From contig OX424556.1 in NCBI GenBank assembly GCA_949152475.1, positions 54,146,451 through 54,210,450 of the forward strand: a DNA stretch of 64,000 bases. Direction: 5' to 3'. The notes beneath the pieces were generated by a model. It saw only the letters and a list, made by a program, of their open reading frames with translations. It searched no databases and was not told where the DNA came from. The stretch's first letter is position 1. Each line of letters starts with the position of its first letter. Positions 20,519 through 32,586 of this stretch are shown one piece after another. The position numbers were made by a program, and so were the translations under genes. Source of the DNA: Terebella lapidaria (lineage: Eukaryota > Annelida > Polychaeta > Terebellida > Terebellidae).

Positions 20519-21396
20519 ACTTATTATTGTTCTCATGCATGTTTGTCAATACAAATATTTATTTTAGAGTTCCCCATGATTTCAAATAAATATCAAATCT
20601 TGATTTGTGTTTCTCAAAACAGCGACTATTGGATGTAGAAGTGAACGATATTGCAAATATTATGTAAAACAAATATGGGCAACAATTTGTACAAATCATT
20701 TGAACGATATCAGATATATGACATTTGGATTTGTGGTTCTTGTAATATTGACTTTGACCAATTTCATGGTTGTCCAATATACGATGAAATTTTGTCACTC
20801 AAAATTTTTGAAATTGTCAAATTCTTTGACAACATACAATACACAAATGTGATCAAGTTTTCTTCGAAACAAATTAAACTATGAGGCACAAGGCGATTTT
20901 GCAGTGTTTAAAATTACAACTTAAATATAGAGTGAACATCTATTCAGACACAATTCTATCTATTCTTTGTTTGTGAATGATACTCATAATTGTATGATAC
21001 ACATACTGTCAAATTTATTCTTAAATGAAGCATTATGGTCTATATGCTAAAAATATACTATTATTCTGTAATATATAGTTGTGAATGACACAAAAATATT
21101 TTCCAATAAAATTCACAGTAGGATAATGTATTGGATATTCGTATATAAGTGACAAAGCCTAAGTCTTTGAACCTGACATAAACTGTGCCCTCTGATAATG
21201 ACATGATTGCAATTGCCTGTGAATTAATGATTTGCTAAGGATTGGGTGTGAGTAACTCCACAGATGATCTCGTATGATTTGCTTGACGGCAATAGCTCCA
21301 TTTCCAACGAGTATATAAAGAAATTTCCACATTAATAAAATCAGAAATCTTCAAATCAATTTGAAGTGTTGTAATTAGTGATACAATCTTTTGAGA
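20519..21396 (+). promoter_or_regulatory. Spacer and promoter of U12, with 18-bp deletion
   Basis: AATAAA at 20585-20590; TATA box at 21312-21320. An 18-bp deletion at about 21293 leaves GGCAATAGCTCC. It removes most of the proximal inverted element and brings the distal element closer to the TATA box. The junction fits slippage between two TAG triplets in a U4-type ancestor (GGCAATAGC). The intact TATA box makes basal transcription possible, but regulation may differ. Confidence 0.7.
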
Positions 21397-22365
21397 ATGA
21401 TTCTCCCAATATTGCTAGGCAACATGCTGTTTATTGTAGTTTGCGGGAAAGTAGTTCCTGCACATAATGTCCACATTTTAACTGCCAATTGTCGACAGTC
21501 ATGCATGCTGCACTTTGTTGAGAATCATAGACAAGCTGCTTGTCTAGCTGACGAGTCCTCAGACTGTTTCATGTGTTGGGACATGTGCCAGCTACTTGTA
21601 ACAGATCCATTTTCATGGAGCCCACTGTGTGAACATGAGCAGCAGAACCTCTGCACCAAAGGTTGTAAGAAAGCCTGTCAATCTATATTCCATCCAGAAA
21701 CGATAGATTCAACGTCAACTGCAAGTACCGTGCCCGTTACTACTGAACGACCTCCACAAATCTCCATGGATGTTACCCAGCAGTCCATCAACGGAGTGCT
21801 CGTAGTTGCCTTGCTTGTCACCAGTCCTGATGGCGTAAACAGTGATGGACTGAGTATCCGAATCACAGACAAGAATGCAGTAGTTCCACATCACTTCAGC
21901 ATGCTATTTGATCCAACGTCCATTCTAGTGAAGTTGCCAAGCACCAAATACAATGCACATTACCGACTAGATCTCCATCACCAATATTTTGGAGTAATCA
22001 ACAAGTTGGAATTTTCGACACTACCTTGTGATTTCACAGATCATTCTCAAACGGTATGTCAACAGCGGGACACACTACATTTAACAGCAGATGCAGTGGT
22101 CGTGGTCAACCAAAGTTCATTCTCACTTTTGTTTAGTGTAGGATCTGTGTCATTTGTTTGCCTTGTCTGTTTGTTTGTATGGTATTTTGTTCGTTGTACG
22201 AACCACAGAAAAACAGTGAAGACTCTTCAAATATCTGCTGGCTCGAAAATCACTCCAAGCTTTTTCCACCATAAGCCTCAACGCAACTCCTGGACAAACA
22301 GCTTCATTTATCTGCCTCAGGAGATTTCTCCACTTCATGACATTGATTCGTCTTTATCGTTGTAA
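21397..22365 (+). CDS. U12: anosmin-like membrane protein copy
   Basis: Protein identical to U1, behind the promoter that lacks the proximal element. Confidence 0.85.
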   Translation: MILPILLGNMLFIVVCGKVVPAHNVHILTANCRQSCMLHFVENHRQAACLADESSDCFMCWDMCQLLVTDPFSWSPLCEHEQQNLCTKGCKKACQSIFHPETIDSTSTASTVPVTTERPPQISMDVTQQSINGVLVVALLVTSPDGVNSDGLSIRITDKNAVVPHHFSMLFDPTSILVKLPSTKYNAHYRLDLHHQYFGVINKLEFSTLPCDFTDHSQTVCQQRDTLHLTADAVVVVNQSSFSLLFSVGSVSFVCLVCLFVWYFVRCTNHRKTVKTLQISAGSKITPSFFHHKPQRNSWTNSFIYLPQEISPLHDIDSSLSL

Positions 22366-23261
22366 ACTTATTATTGTTCTCATGCATGTTTGTCAATACA
22401 AATATTTATTTTAGAGTTCCCCATGATTTCAAATAAATATCAAATCTTGATTTGTGTTTCTCAAAACAGCGACTATTGGATGTAGAAGTGAACGATATTG
22501 CAAATATTATGTAAAACAAATATGGGCAACAATTTGTACAAATCATTTGAACGATATCAGATATATGACATTTGGATTTGTGGTTCTTGTAATATTGACT
22601 TTGACCAATTTCATGGTTGTCCAATATACGATGAAATTTTGTCACTCAAAATTTTTGAAATTGTCAAATTCTTTGACAACATACAATACACAAATGTGAT
22701 CAAGTTTTCTTCGAAACAAATTAAACTATGAGGCACAAGGCGATTTTGCAGTGTTTAAAATTACAACTTAAATATAGAGTGAACATCTATTCAGACACAA
22801 TTCTATCTATTCTTTGTTTGTGAATGATACTCATAATTGTATGATACACATACTGTCAAATTTATTCTTAAATGAAGCATTATGGTCTATATGCTAAAAA
22901 TATACTATTATTCTGTAATATATAGTTGTGAATGACACAAAAATATTTTCCAATAAAATTCACAGTAGGATAATGTATTGGATATTCGTATATAAGTGAC
23001 AAAGCCTAAGTCTTTGAACCTGACATAAACTGTGCCCTCTGATAATGACATGATTGCAATTGCCTGTGAATTAATGATTTGCTAAGGATTGGGTGTGAGT
23101 AACTCCACAGATGATCTCGTATGATTTGCTTGACGGCAATTGCAACTAAATCAACAGTAGCTCCATTTCCAACGAGTATATAAAGAAATTTCCACATTAA
23201 TAAAATCAGAAATCTTCAAATCAATTTGAAGTGTTGTAATTAGTGATACAATCTTTTGAGA
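22366..23261 (+). promoter_or_regulatory. Spacer and promoter of U13
   Basis: AATAAA at 22432-22437; TATA box at 23177-23185. No private change noticed. Confidence 0.7.
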
Positions 23262-24230
23262 ATGATTCTCCCAATATTGCTAGGCAACATGCTGTTTATT
23301 GTAGTTTGCGGGAAAGTAGTTCCTGCACATAATGTCCACATTTTAACTGCCAATTGTCGACAGTCATGCATGCTGCACTTTGTTGAGAATCATAGACAAG
23401 CTGCTTGTCTAGCTGACGAGTCCTCAGACTGTTTCATGTGTTGGGACATGTGCCAGCTACTTGTAACAGATCCATTTTCATGGAGCCCACTGTGTGAACA
23501 TGAGCAGCAGAACCTCTGCACCAAAGGTTGTAAGAAAGCCTGTCAATCTATATTCCATCCAGAAACGATAGATTCAACGTCAACTGCAAGTACCGTGCCC
23601 GTTACTACTGAACGACCTCCACAAATCTCCATGGATGTTACCCAGCAGTCCATCAACGGAGTGCTCGTAGTTGCCTTGCTTGTCACCAGTCCTGATGGCG
23701 TAAACAGTGATGGACTGAGTATCCGAATCACAGACAAGAATGCAGTAGTTCCACATCACTTCAGCATGCTATTTGATCCAACGTCCATTCTAGTGAAGTT
23801 GCCAAGCACCAAATACAATGCACATTACCGACTAGATCTCCATCACCAATATTTAGGAGTAATCAACAAGTTGGAATTTTCGACACTACCTTGTGATTTC
23901 ACAGATCATTCTCAAACGGTATGTCTACAGCGGGACACACTACATTTAACAGCAGATGCAGTGGTCGTGGTCAACCAAAGTTCATTCTCACTTTTGTTTA
24001 GTGTAGGATCTGTGTCATTTGTTTGCCTTGTCTGTTTGTTTGTATGGTATTTTGTTCGTTGTACGAACCACAGAAAAACAGTGAAGACTCTTCAAATATC
24101 TGCTGGCTCGAAAATCACTCCAAGCTTTTTCCACCATAAGCCTCAACGCAACTCCTGGACAAACAGCTTCATTTATCTGCCTCAGGAGATTTCTCCACTT
24201 CATGACATTGATTCGTCTTTATCGTTGTAA
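23262..24230 (+). CDS. U13: anosmin-like membrane protein copy (F198L, Q222L)
   Basis: Full length. F198L (TTA at 23853-23855) is private and lies just after the YRLDLHHQY segment of the beta-rich domain. Q222L is at 23925-23927. Confidence 0.85.
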   Translation: MILPILLGNMLFIVVCGKVVPAHNVHILTANCRQSCMLHFVENHRQAACLADESSDCFMCWDMCQLLVTDPFSWSPLCEHEQQNLCTKGCKKACQSIFHPETIDSTSTASTVPVTTERPPQISMDVTQQSINGVLVVALLVTSPDGVNSDGLSIRITDKNAVVPHHFSMLFDPTSILVKLPSTKYNAHYRLDLHHQYLGVINKLEFSTLPCDFTDHSQTVCLQRDTLHLTADAVVVVNQSSFSLLFSVGSVSFVCLVCLFVWYFVRCTNHRKTVKTLQISAGSKITPSFFHHKPQRNSWTNSFIYLPQEISPLHDIDSSLSL

Positions 24231-25126
24231 ACTTATTATTGTTCTCATGCATGTTTGTCAATACAAATATTTATTTTAGAGTTCCCCATGATTTCAAATA
24301 AATATCAAATCTTGATTTGTGTTTCTCAAAACAGCGACTATTGGATGTAGAAGTGAACGATATTGCAAATATTATGTAAAACAAATATGGGCAACAATTT
24401 GTACAAATCATTTGAACGATATCAGATATATGACATTTGGATTTGTGGTTCTTGTAATATTGACTTTGACCAATTTCATGGTTGTCCAATATACGATGAA
24501 ATTTTGTCACTCAAAATTTTTGAAATTGTCAAATTCTTTGACAACATACAATACACAAATGTGATCAAGTTTTCTTCGAAACAAATTAAACTATGAGGCA
24601 CAAGGCGATTTTGCAGTGTTTAAAATTACAACTTAAATATAGAGTGAACATCTATTCAGACACAATTCTATCTATTCTTTGTTTGTGAATGATACTCATA
24701 ATTGTATGATACACATACTGTCAAATTTATTCTTAAATGAAGCATTATGGTCTATATGCTAAAAATATACTATTATTCTGTAATATATAGTTGTGAATGA
24801 CACAAAAATATTTTCCAATAAAATTCACAGTAGGATAATGTATTGGATATTCGTATATAAGTGACAAAGCCTAAGTCTTTGAACCTGACATAAACTGTGC
24901 CCTCTGATAATGACATGATTGCAATTGCCTGTGAATTAATGATTTGCTAAGGATTGGGTGTGAGTAACTCCACAGATGATCTCGTATGATTTGCTTGACG
25001 GCAATTGCAACTAAATCAACAGTAGCTCCATTTCCAACGAGTATATAAAGAAATTTCCACATTAATAAAATCAGAAATCTTCAAATCAATTTGAAGTGTT
25101 GTAATTAGTGATACAATCTTTTGAGA
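24231..25126 (+). promoter_or_regulatory. Spacer and promoter of U14
   Basis: AATAAA at 24297-24302; TATA box at 25042-25050. No private change noticed. Confidence 0.7.
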
Positions 25127-26095
25127 ATGATTCTCCCAATATTGCTAGGCAACATGCTGTTTATTGTAGTTTGCGGGAAAGTAGTTCCTGCACATAATGT
25201 CCACATTTTAACTGCCAATTGTCGACAGTCATGCATGCTGCACTTTGTTGAGAATCATAGACAAGCTGCTTGTCTAGCTGACGAGTCCTCAGACTGTTTC
25301 ATGTGTTGGGACATGTGCCAGCTACTTGTAACAGATCCATTTTCATGGAGCCCACTGTGTGAACATGAGCAGCAGAACCTCTGCACCAAAGGTTGTAAGA
25401 AAGCCTGTCAATCTATATTCCATCCAGAAACGATAGATTCAACGTCAACTGCAAGTACCGTGCCCGTTACTACTGAACGACCTCCACAAATCTCCATGGA
25501 TGTTACCCAGCAGTCCATCAACGGAGTGCTCGTAGTTGCCTTGCTTGTCACCAGTCCTGATGGCGTAAACAGTGATGGACTGAGTATCCGAATCACAGAC
25601 AAGAATGCAGTAGTTCCACATCACTTCAGCATGCTATTTGATCCAACGTCCATTCTAGTGAAGTTGCCAAGCACCAAATACAATGCACATTACCGACTAG
25701 ATCTCCATCACCAATATTTTGGAGTAATCAACAAGTTGGAATTTTCGACACTACCTTGTGATTTCACAGATCATTCTCAAACGGTATGTCAACAGCGGGA
25801 CACACTACATTTAACAGCAGATGCAGTGGTCGTGGTCAACCAAAGTTCATTCTCACTTTTGTTTAGTGTAGGATCTGTGTCATTTGTTTGCCTTGTCTGT
25901 TTGTTTGTATGGTATTTTGTTCGTTGTACGTACCACAGAAAAACAGTGAAGACTCTTCAAATATCTGCTGGCTCGAAAATCACTCCAAGCTTTTTCCACC
26001 ATAAGCCTCAACGCAACTCCTGGACAAACAGCTTCATTTATCTGCCTCAGGAGATTTCTCCACTTCATGACATTGATTCGTCTTTATCGTTGTAA
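25127..26095 (+). CDS. U14: anosmin-like membrane protein copy (N269Y)
   Basis: Full length. N269Y (TAC at 25931-25933) is private. It lies four residues into the cytoplasmic stop-transfer segment and adds a tyrosine next to basic residues. Confidence 0.85.
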   Translation: MILPILLGNMLFIVVCGKVVPAHNVHILTANCRQSCMLHFVENHRQAACLADESSDCFMCWDMCQLLVTDPFSWSPLCEHEQQNLCTKGCKKACQSIFHPETIDSTSTASTVPVTTERPPQISMDVTQQSINGVLVVALLVTSPDGVNSDGLSIRITDKNAVVPHHFSMLFDPTSILVKLPSTKYNAHYRLDLHHQYFGVINKLEFSTLPCDFTDHSQTVCQQRDTLHLTADAVVVVNQSSFSLLFSVGSVSFVCLVCLFVWYFVRCTYHRKTVKTLQISAGSKITPSFFHHKPQRNSWTNSFIYLPQEISPLHDIDSSLSL

Positions 26096-26991
26096 ACTTA
26101 TTATTGTTCTCATGCATGTTTGTCAATACAAATATTTATTTTAGAGTTCCCCATGATTTCAAATAAATATCAAATCTTGATTTGTGTTTCTCAAAACAGC
26201 GACTATTGGATGTAGAAGTGAACGATATTGCAAATATTATGTAAAACAAATATGGGCAACAATTTGTACAAATCATTTGAACGATATCAGATATATGACA
26301 TTTGGATTTGTGGTTCTTGTAATATTGACTTTGACCAATTTCATGGTTGTCCAATATACGATGAAATTTTGTCACTCAAAATTTTTGAAATTGTCAAATT
26401 CTTTGACAACATACAATACACAAATGTGATCAAGTTTTCTTCGAAACAAATTAAACTATGAGGCACAAGGCGATTTTGCAGTGTTTAAAATTACAACTTA
26501 AATATAGAGTGAACATCTATTCAGACACAATTCTATCTATTCTTTGTTTGTGAATGATACTCATAATTGTATGATACACATACTGTCAAATTTATTCTTA
26601 AATGAAGCATTATGGTCTATATGCTAAAAATATACTATTATTCTGTAATATATAGTTGTGAATGACACAAAAATATTTTCCAATAAAATTCACAGTAGGA
26701 TAATGTATTGGATATTCGTATATAAGTGACAAAGCCTAAGTCTTTGAACCTGACATAAACTGTGCCCTCTGATAATGACATGATTGCAATTGCCTGTGAA
26801 TTAATGATTTGCTAAGGATTGGGTGTGAGTAACTCCACAGATGATCTCGTATGATTTGCTTGACGGCAATTGCAACTAAATCAACAGTAGCTCCATTTCC
26901 AACGAGTATATAAAGAAATTTCCACATTAATAAAATCAGAAATCTTCAAATCAATTTGAAGTGTTGTAATTAGTGATACAATCTTTTGAGA
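26096..26991 (+). promoter_or_regulatory. Spacer and promoter of U15
   Basis: AATAAA at 26162-26167; TATA box at 26907-26915. No private change noticed. Confidence 0.7.
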
Positions 26992-27960
26992 ATGATTCTC
27001 CCAATATTGCTAGGCAACATGCTGTTTATTGTAGTTTGCGGGAAAGTAGTTCCTGCACATAATGTCCACATTTTAACTGCCAATTGTCGAAAGTCATGCA
27101 TGCTGCACTTTGTTGAGAATCATAGACAAGCTGCTTGTCTAGCTGACGAGTCCTCAGACTGTTTCATGTGTTGGGACATGTGCCAGCTACTTGTAACAGA
27201 TCCATTTTCATGGAGCCCACTGTGTGAACATGAGCAGCAGAACCTCTGCACCAAAGGTTGTAAGAAAGCCTGTCAATCTATATTCCATCCAGAAACGATA
27301 GATTCAACGTCAACTGCAAGTACCGTGCCCGTTACTACTGAACGACCTCCACAAATCTCCATGGATGTTACCCAACAGTCCATCAACGGAGTGCTCGTAG
27401 TTGCCTTGCTTGTCACCAGTCCTGATGGCGTAAACAGTGATGGACTGAGTATCCGAATCACAGACAAGAATGCAGTAGTTCCACATCACTTCAGCATGCT
27501 ATTTGATCCAACGTCCATTCTAGTGAAGTTGCCAAGCACCAAATACAATGCACATTACCGACTAGATCTCCATCACCAATATTTTGGAGTAATCAACAAG
27601 TTGGAATTTTCGACACTACCTTGTGATTTCACAGATCATTCTCAAACGGTATGTCAACAGCGGGACACACTACATTTAACAGCAGATGCAGTGGTCGTGG
27701 TCAACCAAAGTTCATTCTCACTTTTGTTTAGTGTAGGATCTGTGTCATTTGTTTGCCTTGTCTGTTTGTTTGTATGGTATTTTGTTCGTTGTACGAACCA
27801 CAGAAAAACAGTGAAGACTCTTCAAATATCTGCTGGCTCGAAAATCACTCCAAGCTTTTTCCACCATAAGCCTCAACGCAACTCCTGGACAAACAGCTTC
27901 ATTTATCTGCCTCAGGAGATTTCTCCACTTCATGACATTGATTCGTCTTTATCGTTGTAA
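26992..27960 (+). CDS. U15: anosmin-like membrane protein copy (Q34K)
   Basis: Full length. Q34K (AAG at 27091-27093) lies between the first two ectodomain cysteines and adds a positive charge. A silent CAG-to-CAA change at codon 128 (27373-27375) is shared only with U23, exactly eight units away. Confidence 0.85.
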   Translation: MILPILLGNMLFIVVCGKVVPAHNVHILTANCRKSCMLHFVENHRQAACLADESSDCFMCWDMCQLLVTDPFSWSPLCEHEQQNLCTKGCKKACQSIFHPETIDSTSTASTVPVTTERPPQISMDVTQQSINGVLVVALLVTSPDGVNSDGLSIRITDKNAVVPHHFSMLFDPTSILVKLPSTKYNAHYRLDLHHQYFGVINKLEFSTLPCDFTDHSQTVCQQRDTLHLTADAVVVVNQSSFSLLFSVGSVSFVCLVCLFVWYFVRCTNHRKTVKTLQISAGSKITPSFFHHKPQRNSWTNSFIYLPQEISPLHDIDSSLSL

Positions 27961-28856
27961 ACTTATTATTGTTCTCATGCATGTTTGTCAATACAAATAT
28001 TTATTTTAGAGTTCCCCATGATTTCAAATAAATATCAAATCTTGATTTGTGTTTCTCAAAACAGCGACTATTGGATGTAGAAGTGAACGATATTGCAAAT
28101 ATTATGTAAAACAAATATGGGCAACAATTTGTACAAATCATTTGAACGATATCAGATATATGACATTTGGATTTGTGGTTCTTGTAATATTGACTTTGAC
28201 CAATTTCATGGTTGTCCAATATACGATGAAATTTTGTCACTCAAAATTTTTGAAATTGTCAAATTCTTTGACAACATACAATACACAAATGTGATCAAGT
28301 TTTCTTCGAAACAAATTAAACTATGAGGCACAAGGCGATTTTGCAGTGTTTAAAATTACAACTTAAATATAGAGTGAACATCTATTCCGACACAATTCTA
28401 TCTATTCTTTGTTTGTGAATGATACTCATAATTGTATGATACACATACTGTCAAATTTATTCTTAAATGAAGCATTATGGTCTATATGCTAAAAATATAC
28501 TATTATTCTGTAATATATAGTTGTGAATGACACAAAAATATTTTCCAATAAAATTCACAGTAGGATAATGTATTGGATATTCGTATATAAGTGACAAAGC
28601 CTAAGTCTTTGAACCTGACATAAACTGTACCCTCTGATAATGACATGATTGCAATTGCCTGTGAATTAATGATTTGCTAAGGATTGGGTGTGAGTAACTC
28701 CACAGATGATCTCGTATGATTTGCTTGACGGCAATTGCAACTAAATCAACAGTAGCTCCATTTCCAACGAGTATATAAAGAAATTTCCACATTAATAAAA
28801 TCAGAAATCTTCAAATCAATTTGAAGTGTTGTAATTAGTGATACAATGTTTTGAGA
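27961..28856 (+). promoter_or_regulatory. Spacer and promoter of U16, with upstream ATG
   Basis: AATAAA at 28027-28032; TATA box at 28772-28780. Private C at 28388. A at 28629 is shared with U18. C to G at 28848 creates ATG-TTT-TGA (28846-28854), a two-codon upstream ORF ending 2 nt before the main ATG. Confidence 0.7.
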
Positions 28857-29825
28857 ATGATTCTCCCAATATTGCTAGGCAACATGCTGTTTATTGTAGT
28901 TTGCGGGAAAGTAGTTCCTGCACATAATGTCCACATTTTAACTGCCAATTGTCGACAGTCATGCATGCTGCACTTTGTTGAGAATCATAGACAAGCTGCT
29001 TGTCTAGCTGACGAGTCCTCAGACTGTTTCATGTGTTGGGACATGTGCCAGCTACTTGTAACAGATCCATTTTCATGGAGCCCACTGTGTGAACATGAGC
29101 AGCAGAACCTCTGCACCAAAGGTTGTAAGAAAGCCTGTCAATCTATATTCCATCCAGAAACGATAGATTCAACGTCAACTGCAAGTACCGTGCCCGTTAC
29201 TACTGAACGACCTCCACAAATCTCCATGGATGTTACCCAGCAGTCCATCAACGGAGTGCTCGTAGTTGCCTTGCTTGTCACCAGTCCTGATGGCGTAAAC
29301 AGTGATGGACTGAGTATCCGAATCACAGACAAGAATGCAGTAGTTCCACATCACTTCAGCATGCTATTTGATCCAACGTCCATTCTAGTGAAGTTGCCAA
29401 GCACCAAATACAATGCACATTACCGACTAGATCTCCATCACCAATATTTTGGAGTAATCAACAAGTTGGAATTTTCGACACTACCTTGTGATTTCACAGA
29501 TCATTCTCAAACGGTATGTCAACAGCGGGACACACTACATTTAACAGCAGATGCAGTGGTCGTGGTCAACCAAAGTTCATTCTCACTTTTGTTTAGTGTA
29601 GGATCTGTGTCATTTGTTTGCCTTGTCTGTTTGTTTGTATGGTATTTTGTTCGTTGTACGAACCACAGAAAAACAGTGAAGACTCTTCAAATATCTGCTG
29701 GCTCGAAAATCACTCCAAGCTTTTTCCACCATAAGCCTCAACGCAACTCCTGGACAAACAGCTTCATTTATCTGCCTCAGGAGATTTCTCCACTTCATGA
29801 CATTGATTCGTCTTTATCGTTGTAA
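28857..29825 (+). CDS. U16: anosmin-like membrane protein copy behind a uORF
   Basis: Protein identical to U1. The upstream ATG has A at -3, so some ribosomes may start there; the uORF is so close to the main ATG that efficient downstream re-initiation is doubtful. Confidence 0.8.
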   Translation: MILPILLGNMLFIVVCGKVVPAHNVHILTANCRQSCMLHFVENHRQAACLADESSDCFMCWDMCQLLVTDPFSWSPLCEHEQQNLCTKGCKKACQSIFHPETIDSTSTASTVPVTTERPPQISMDVTQQSINGVLVVALLVTSPDGVNSDGLSIRITDKNAVVPHHFSMLFDPTSILVKLPSTKYNAHYRLDLHHQYFGVINKLEFSTLPCDFTDHSQTVCQQRDTLHLTADAVVVVNQSSFSLLFSVGSVSFVCLVCLFVWYFVRCTNHRKTVKTLQISAGSKITPSFFHHKPQRNSWTNSFIYLPQEISPLHDIDSSLSL

Positions 29826-30721
29826 ACTTATTATTGTTCTCATGCATGTTTGTCAATACAAATATTTATTTTAGAGTTCCCCATGATTTCAAATAAATAT
29901 CAAATCTTGATTTGTGTTTCTCAAAACAGCGACTATTGGATGTAGAAATGAACGATATTGCAAATATTATGTAAAACAAATATGGGCAACAATTTGTACA
30001 AATCATTTGAACGATATCAGATATATGACATTTGGATTTGTGGTTCTTGTAATATTGACTTTGACCAATTTCATGGTTGTCCAATATACGATGAAATTTT
30101 GTCACTCAAAATTTTTGAAATTGTCAAATTCTTTGACAACATACAATACACAAATGTGATCAAGTTTTCTTCGAAACAAATTAAACTATGAGGCACAAGG
30201 CGATTTTGCAGTGTTTAAAATTACAACTTAAATATAGAGTGAACATCTATTCAGACACAATTCTATCTATTCTTTGTTTGTGAATGATACTCATAATTGT
30301 ATGATACACATACTGTCAAATTTATTCTTAAATGAAGCATTATGGTCTATATGCTAAAAATATACTATTATTCTGTAATATATAGTTGTGAATGACACAG
30401 AAATATTTTCCAATAAAATTCACAGTAGGATAATGTATTGGATATTCGTATATAAGTGACAAAGCCTAAGTCTTTGAACCTGACATAAACTGTGCCCTCT
30501 GATAATGACATGATTGCAATTGCCTGTGAATTAATGATTTGCTAAGGATTGGGTGTGAGTAACTCCACAGATGATCTCGTATGATTTGCTTGACGGCAAT
30601 TGCAACTAAATCAACAGTAGCTCCATTTCCAACGAGTATATAAAGAAATTTCCACATTAATAAAATCAGAAATCTTCAAATCAATTTGAAGTGTTGTAAT
30701 TAGTGATACAATCTTTTGAGA
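29826..30721 (+). promoter_or_regulatory. Spacer and promoter of U17
   Basis: AATAAA at 29892-29897; TATA box at 30637-30645. A at 29948 is shared with U19 and U21. Confidence 0.7.
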
Positions 30722-31690
30722 ATGATTCTCCCAATATTGCTAGGCAACATGCTGTTTATTGTAGTTTGCGGGAAAGTAGTTCCTGCACATAATGTCCACC
30801 TTTTAACTGCCAATTGTCGAAAGTCATGCATGCTGCACTTTGTTGAGAATCATAGACAAGCTGCTTGTCTAGCTGACGAGTCCTCAGACTGTTTCATGTG
30901 TTGGGACATGTGCCAGCTACTTGTAACAGATCCATTTTCATGGAGCCCACTGTGTGAACATGAGCAGCAGAACCTCTGCACCAAAGGTTGTAAGAAAGCC
31001 TGTCAATCTATATTCCATCCAGAAACGATAGATTCAACGTCAACTGCAAGTACCGTGCCCGTTACTACTGAACGACCTACACAAATCTCCATGGATGTTA
31101 CCCAGCAGTCCATCAACGGAGTGCTCGTAGTTGCCTTGCTTGTCACCAGTCCTGATGGCGTAAACAGTGATGGACTGAGTATCCGAATCACAGACAAGAA
31201 TGCAGTAGTTCCACATCACTTCAGCATGCTATTTGATCCAACGTCCATTCTAGTGAAGTTGCCAAGCACCAAATACAATGCACATTACCGACTAGATCTC
31301 CATCACCAATATTTTGGAGTAATCAACAAGTTGGAATTTTCGACACTACCTTGTGATTTCACAGATCATTCTCAAACGGTATGTCAACAGCGGGACACAC
31401 TACATTTAACAGCAGATGCAGTGGTCGTGGTCAACCAAAGTTCATTCTCACTTTTGTTTAGTGTAGGATCTGTGTCATTTGTTTGCCTTGTCTGTTTGTT
31501 TGTATGGTATTTTGTTCGTTGTACGAACCACAGAAAAACAGTGAAGACTCTTCAAATATCTGCTGGCTCGAAAATCACTCCAAGCTTTTTCCACCATAAG
31601 CCTCAACGCAACTCCTGGACAAACAGCTTCATTTATCTGCCTCAGGAGATTTCTCCACTTCATGACATTGATTCGTCTTTATCGTTGTAA
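30722..31690 (+). CDS. U17: anosmin-like membrane protein copy (I27L, Q34K, P120T)
   Basis: Full length. The three replacements (30800-30802, 30821-30823, 31079-31081) form a haplotype repeated in U19, U21, U24 and U25. They flank the cysteine-rich domain: I27L and Q34K at its start, P120T at the linker end. Confidence 0.85.
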   Translation: MILPILLGNMLFIVVCGKVVPAHNVHLLTANCRKSCMLHFVENHRQAACLADESSDCFMCWDMCQLLVTDPFSWSPLCEHEQQNLCTKGCKKACQSIFHPETIDSTSTASTVPVTTERPTQISMDVTQQSINGVLVVALLVTSPDGVNSDGLSIRITDKNAVVPHHFSMLFDPTSILVKLPSTKYNAHYRLDLHHQYFGVINKLEFSTLPCDFTDHSQTVCQQRDTLHLTADAVVVVNQSSFSLLFSVGSVSFVCLVCLFVWYFVRCTNHRKTVKTLQISAGSKITPSFFHHKPQRNSWTNSFIYLPQEISPLHDIDSSLSL

Positions 31691-32586
31691 ACTTATTATT
31701 GTTCTCATGCATGTTTGTCAATACAAATATTTATTTTAGAGTTCCCCATGATTTCAAATAAATATCAAATCTTGATTTGTGTTTCTCAAAACAGCGACTA
31801 TTGGATGTAGAAGTGAACGATATTGCAAATATTATGTAAAACAAATATGGGCAACAATTTGTACAAATCATTTGAACGATATCAGATATATGACATTTGG
31901 ATTTGTGGTTCTTGTAATATTGACTTTGACCAATTTCATGGTTGTCCAATATACGATGAAATTTTGTCACTCAAAATTTTTGAAATTGTCAAATTCTTTG
32001 ACAACATACAATACACAAATGTGATCAAGTTTTCTTCGAAACAAATTAAACTATGAGGCACAAGGCGATTTTGCAGTGTTTAAAATTACAACTTAAATAT
32101 AGAGTGAACATCTATTCAGACACAATTCTATCTATTCTTTGTTTGTGAATGATACTCATAATTGTATGATACACATACTGTCAAATTTATTCTTAAATGA
32201 AGCATTATGGTCTATATGCTAAAAATATACTATTATTCTGTAATATTTAGTTGTGAATGACACAAAAAAATTTTCCAATAAAATTCACAGTAGGATAATG
32301 TATTGGATATTCGTATATAAGTGACAAAGCCTAAGTCTTTGAACCTGACATAAACTGTACCCTCTGATAATGACATGATTGCAATTGCCTGTGAATTAAT
32401 GATTTGCTAAGGATTGGGTGTGAGTAACTCCACAGATGATCTCGTATGATTTGCTTGACGGCAATTGCAACTAAATCAACAGTAGCTCCATTTCCAACGA
32501 GTATATAAAGAAATTTCCACATTAATAAAATCAGAAATCTTCAAATCAATTTGAAGTGTTGTAATTAGTGATACAATGTTTTGAGA
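31691..32586 (+). promoter_or_regulatory. Spacer and promoter of U18, with upstream ATG
   Basis: AATAAA at 31757-31762; TATA box at 32502-32510. T at 32247 (shared with the U20, U22, U25 and U26 spacers); private A at 32269 giving a run of eight or more A; A at 32359 as in U16; upstream ATG-TTT-TGA at 32576-32584. Confidence 0.7.
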
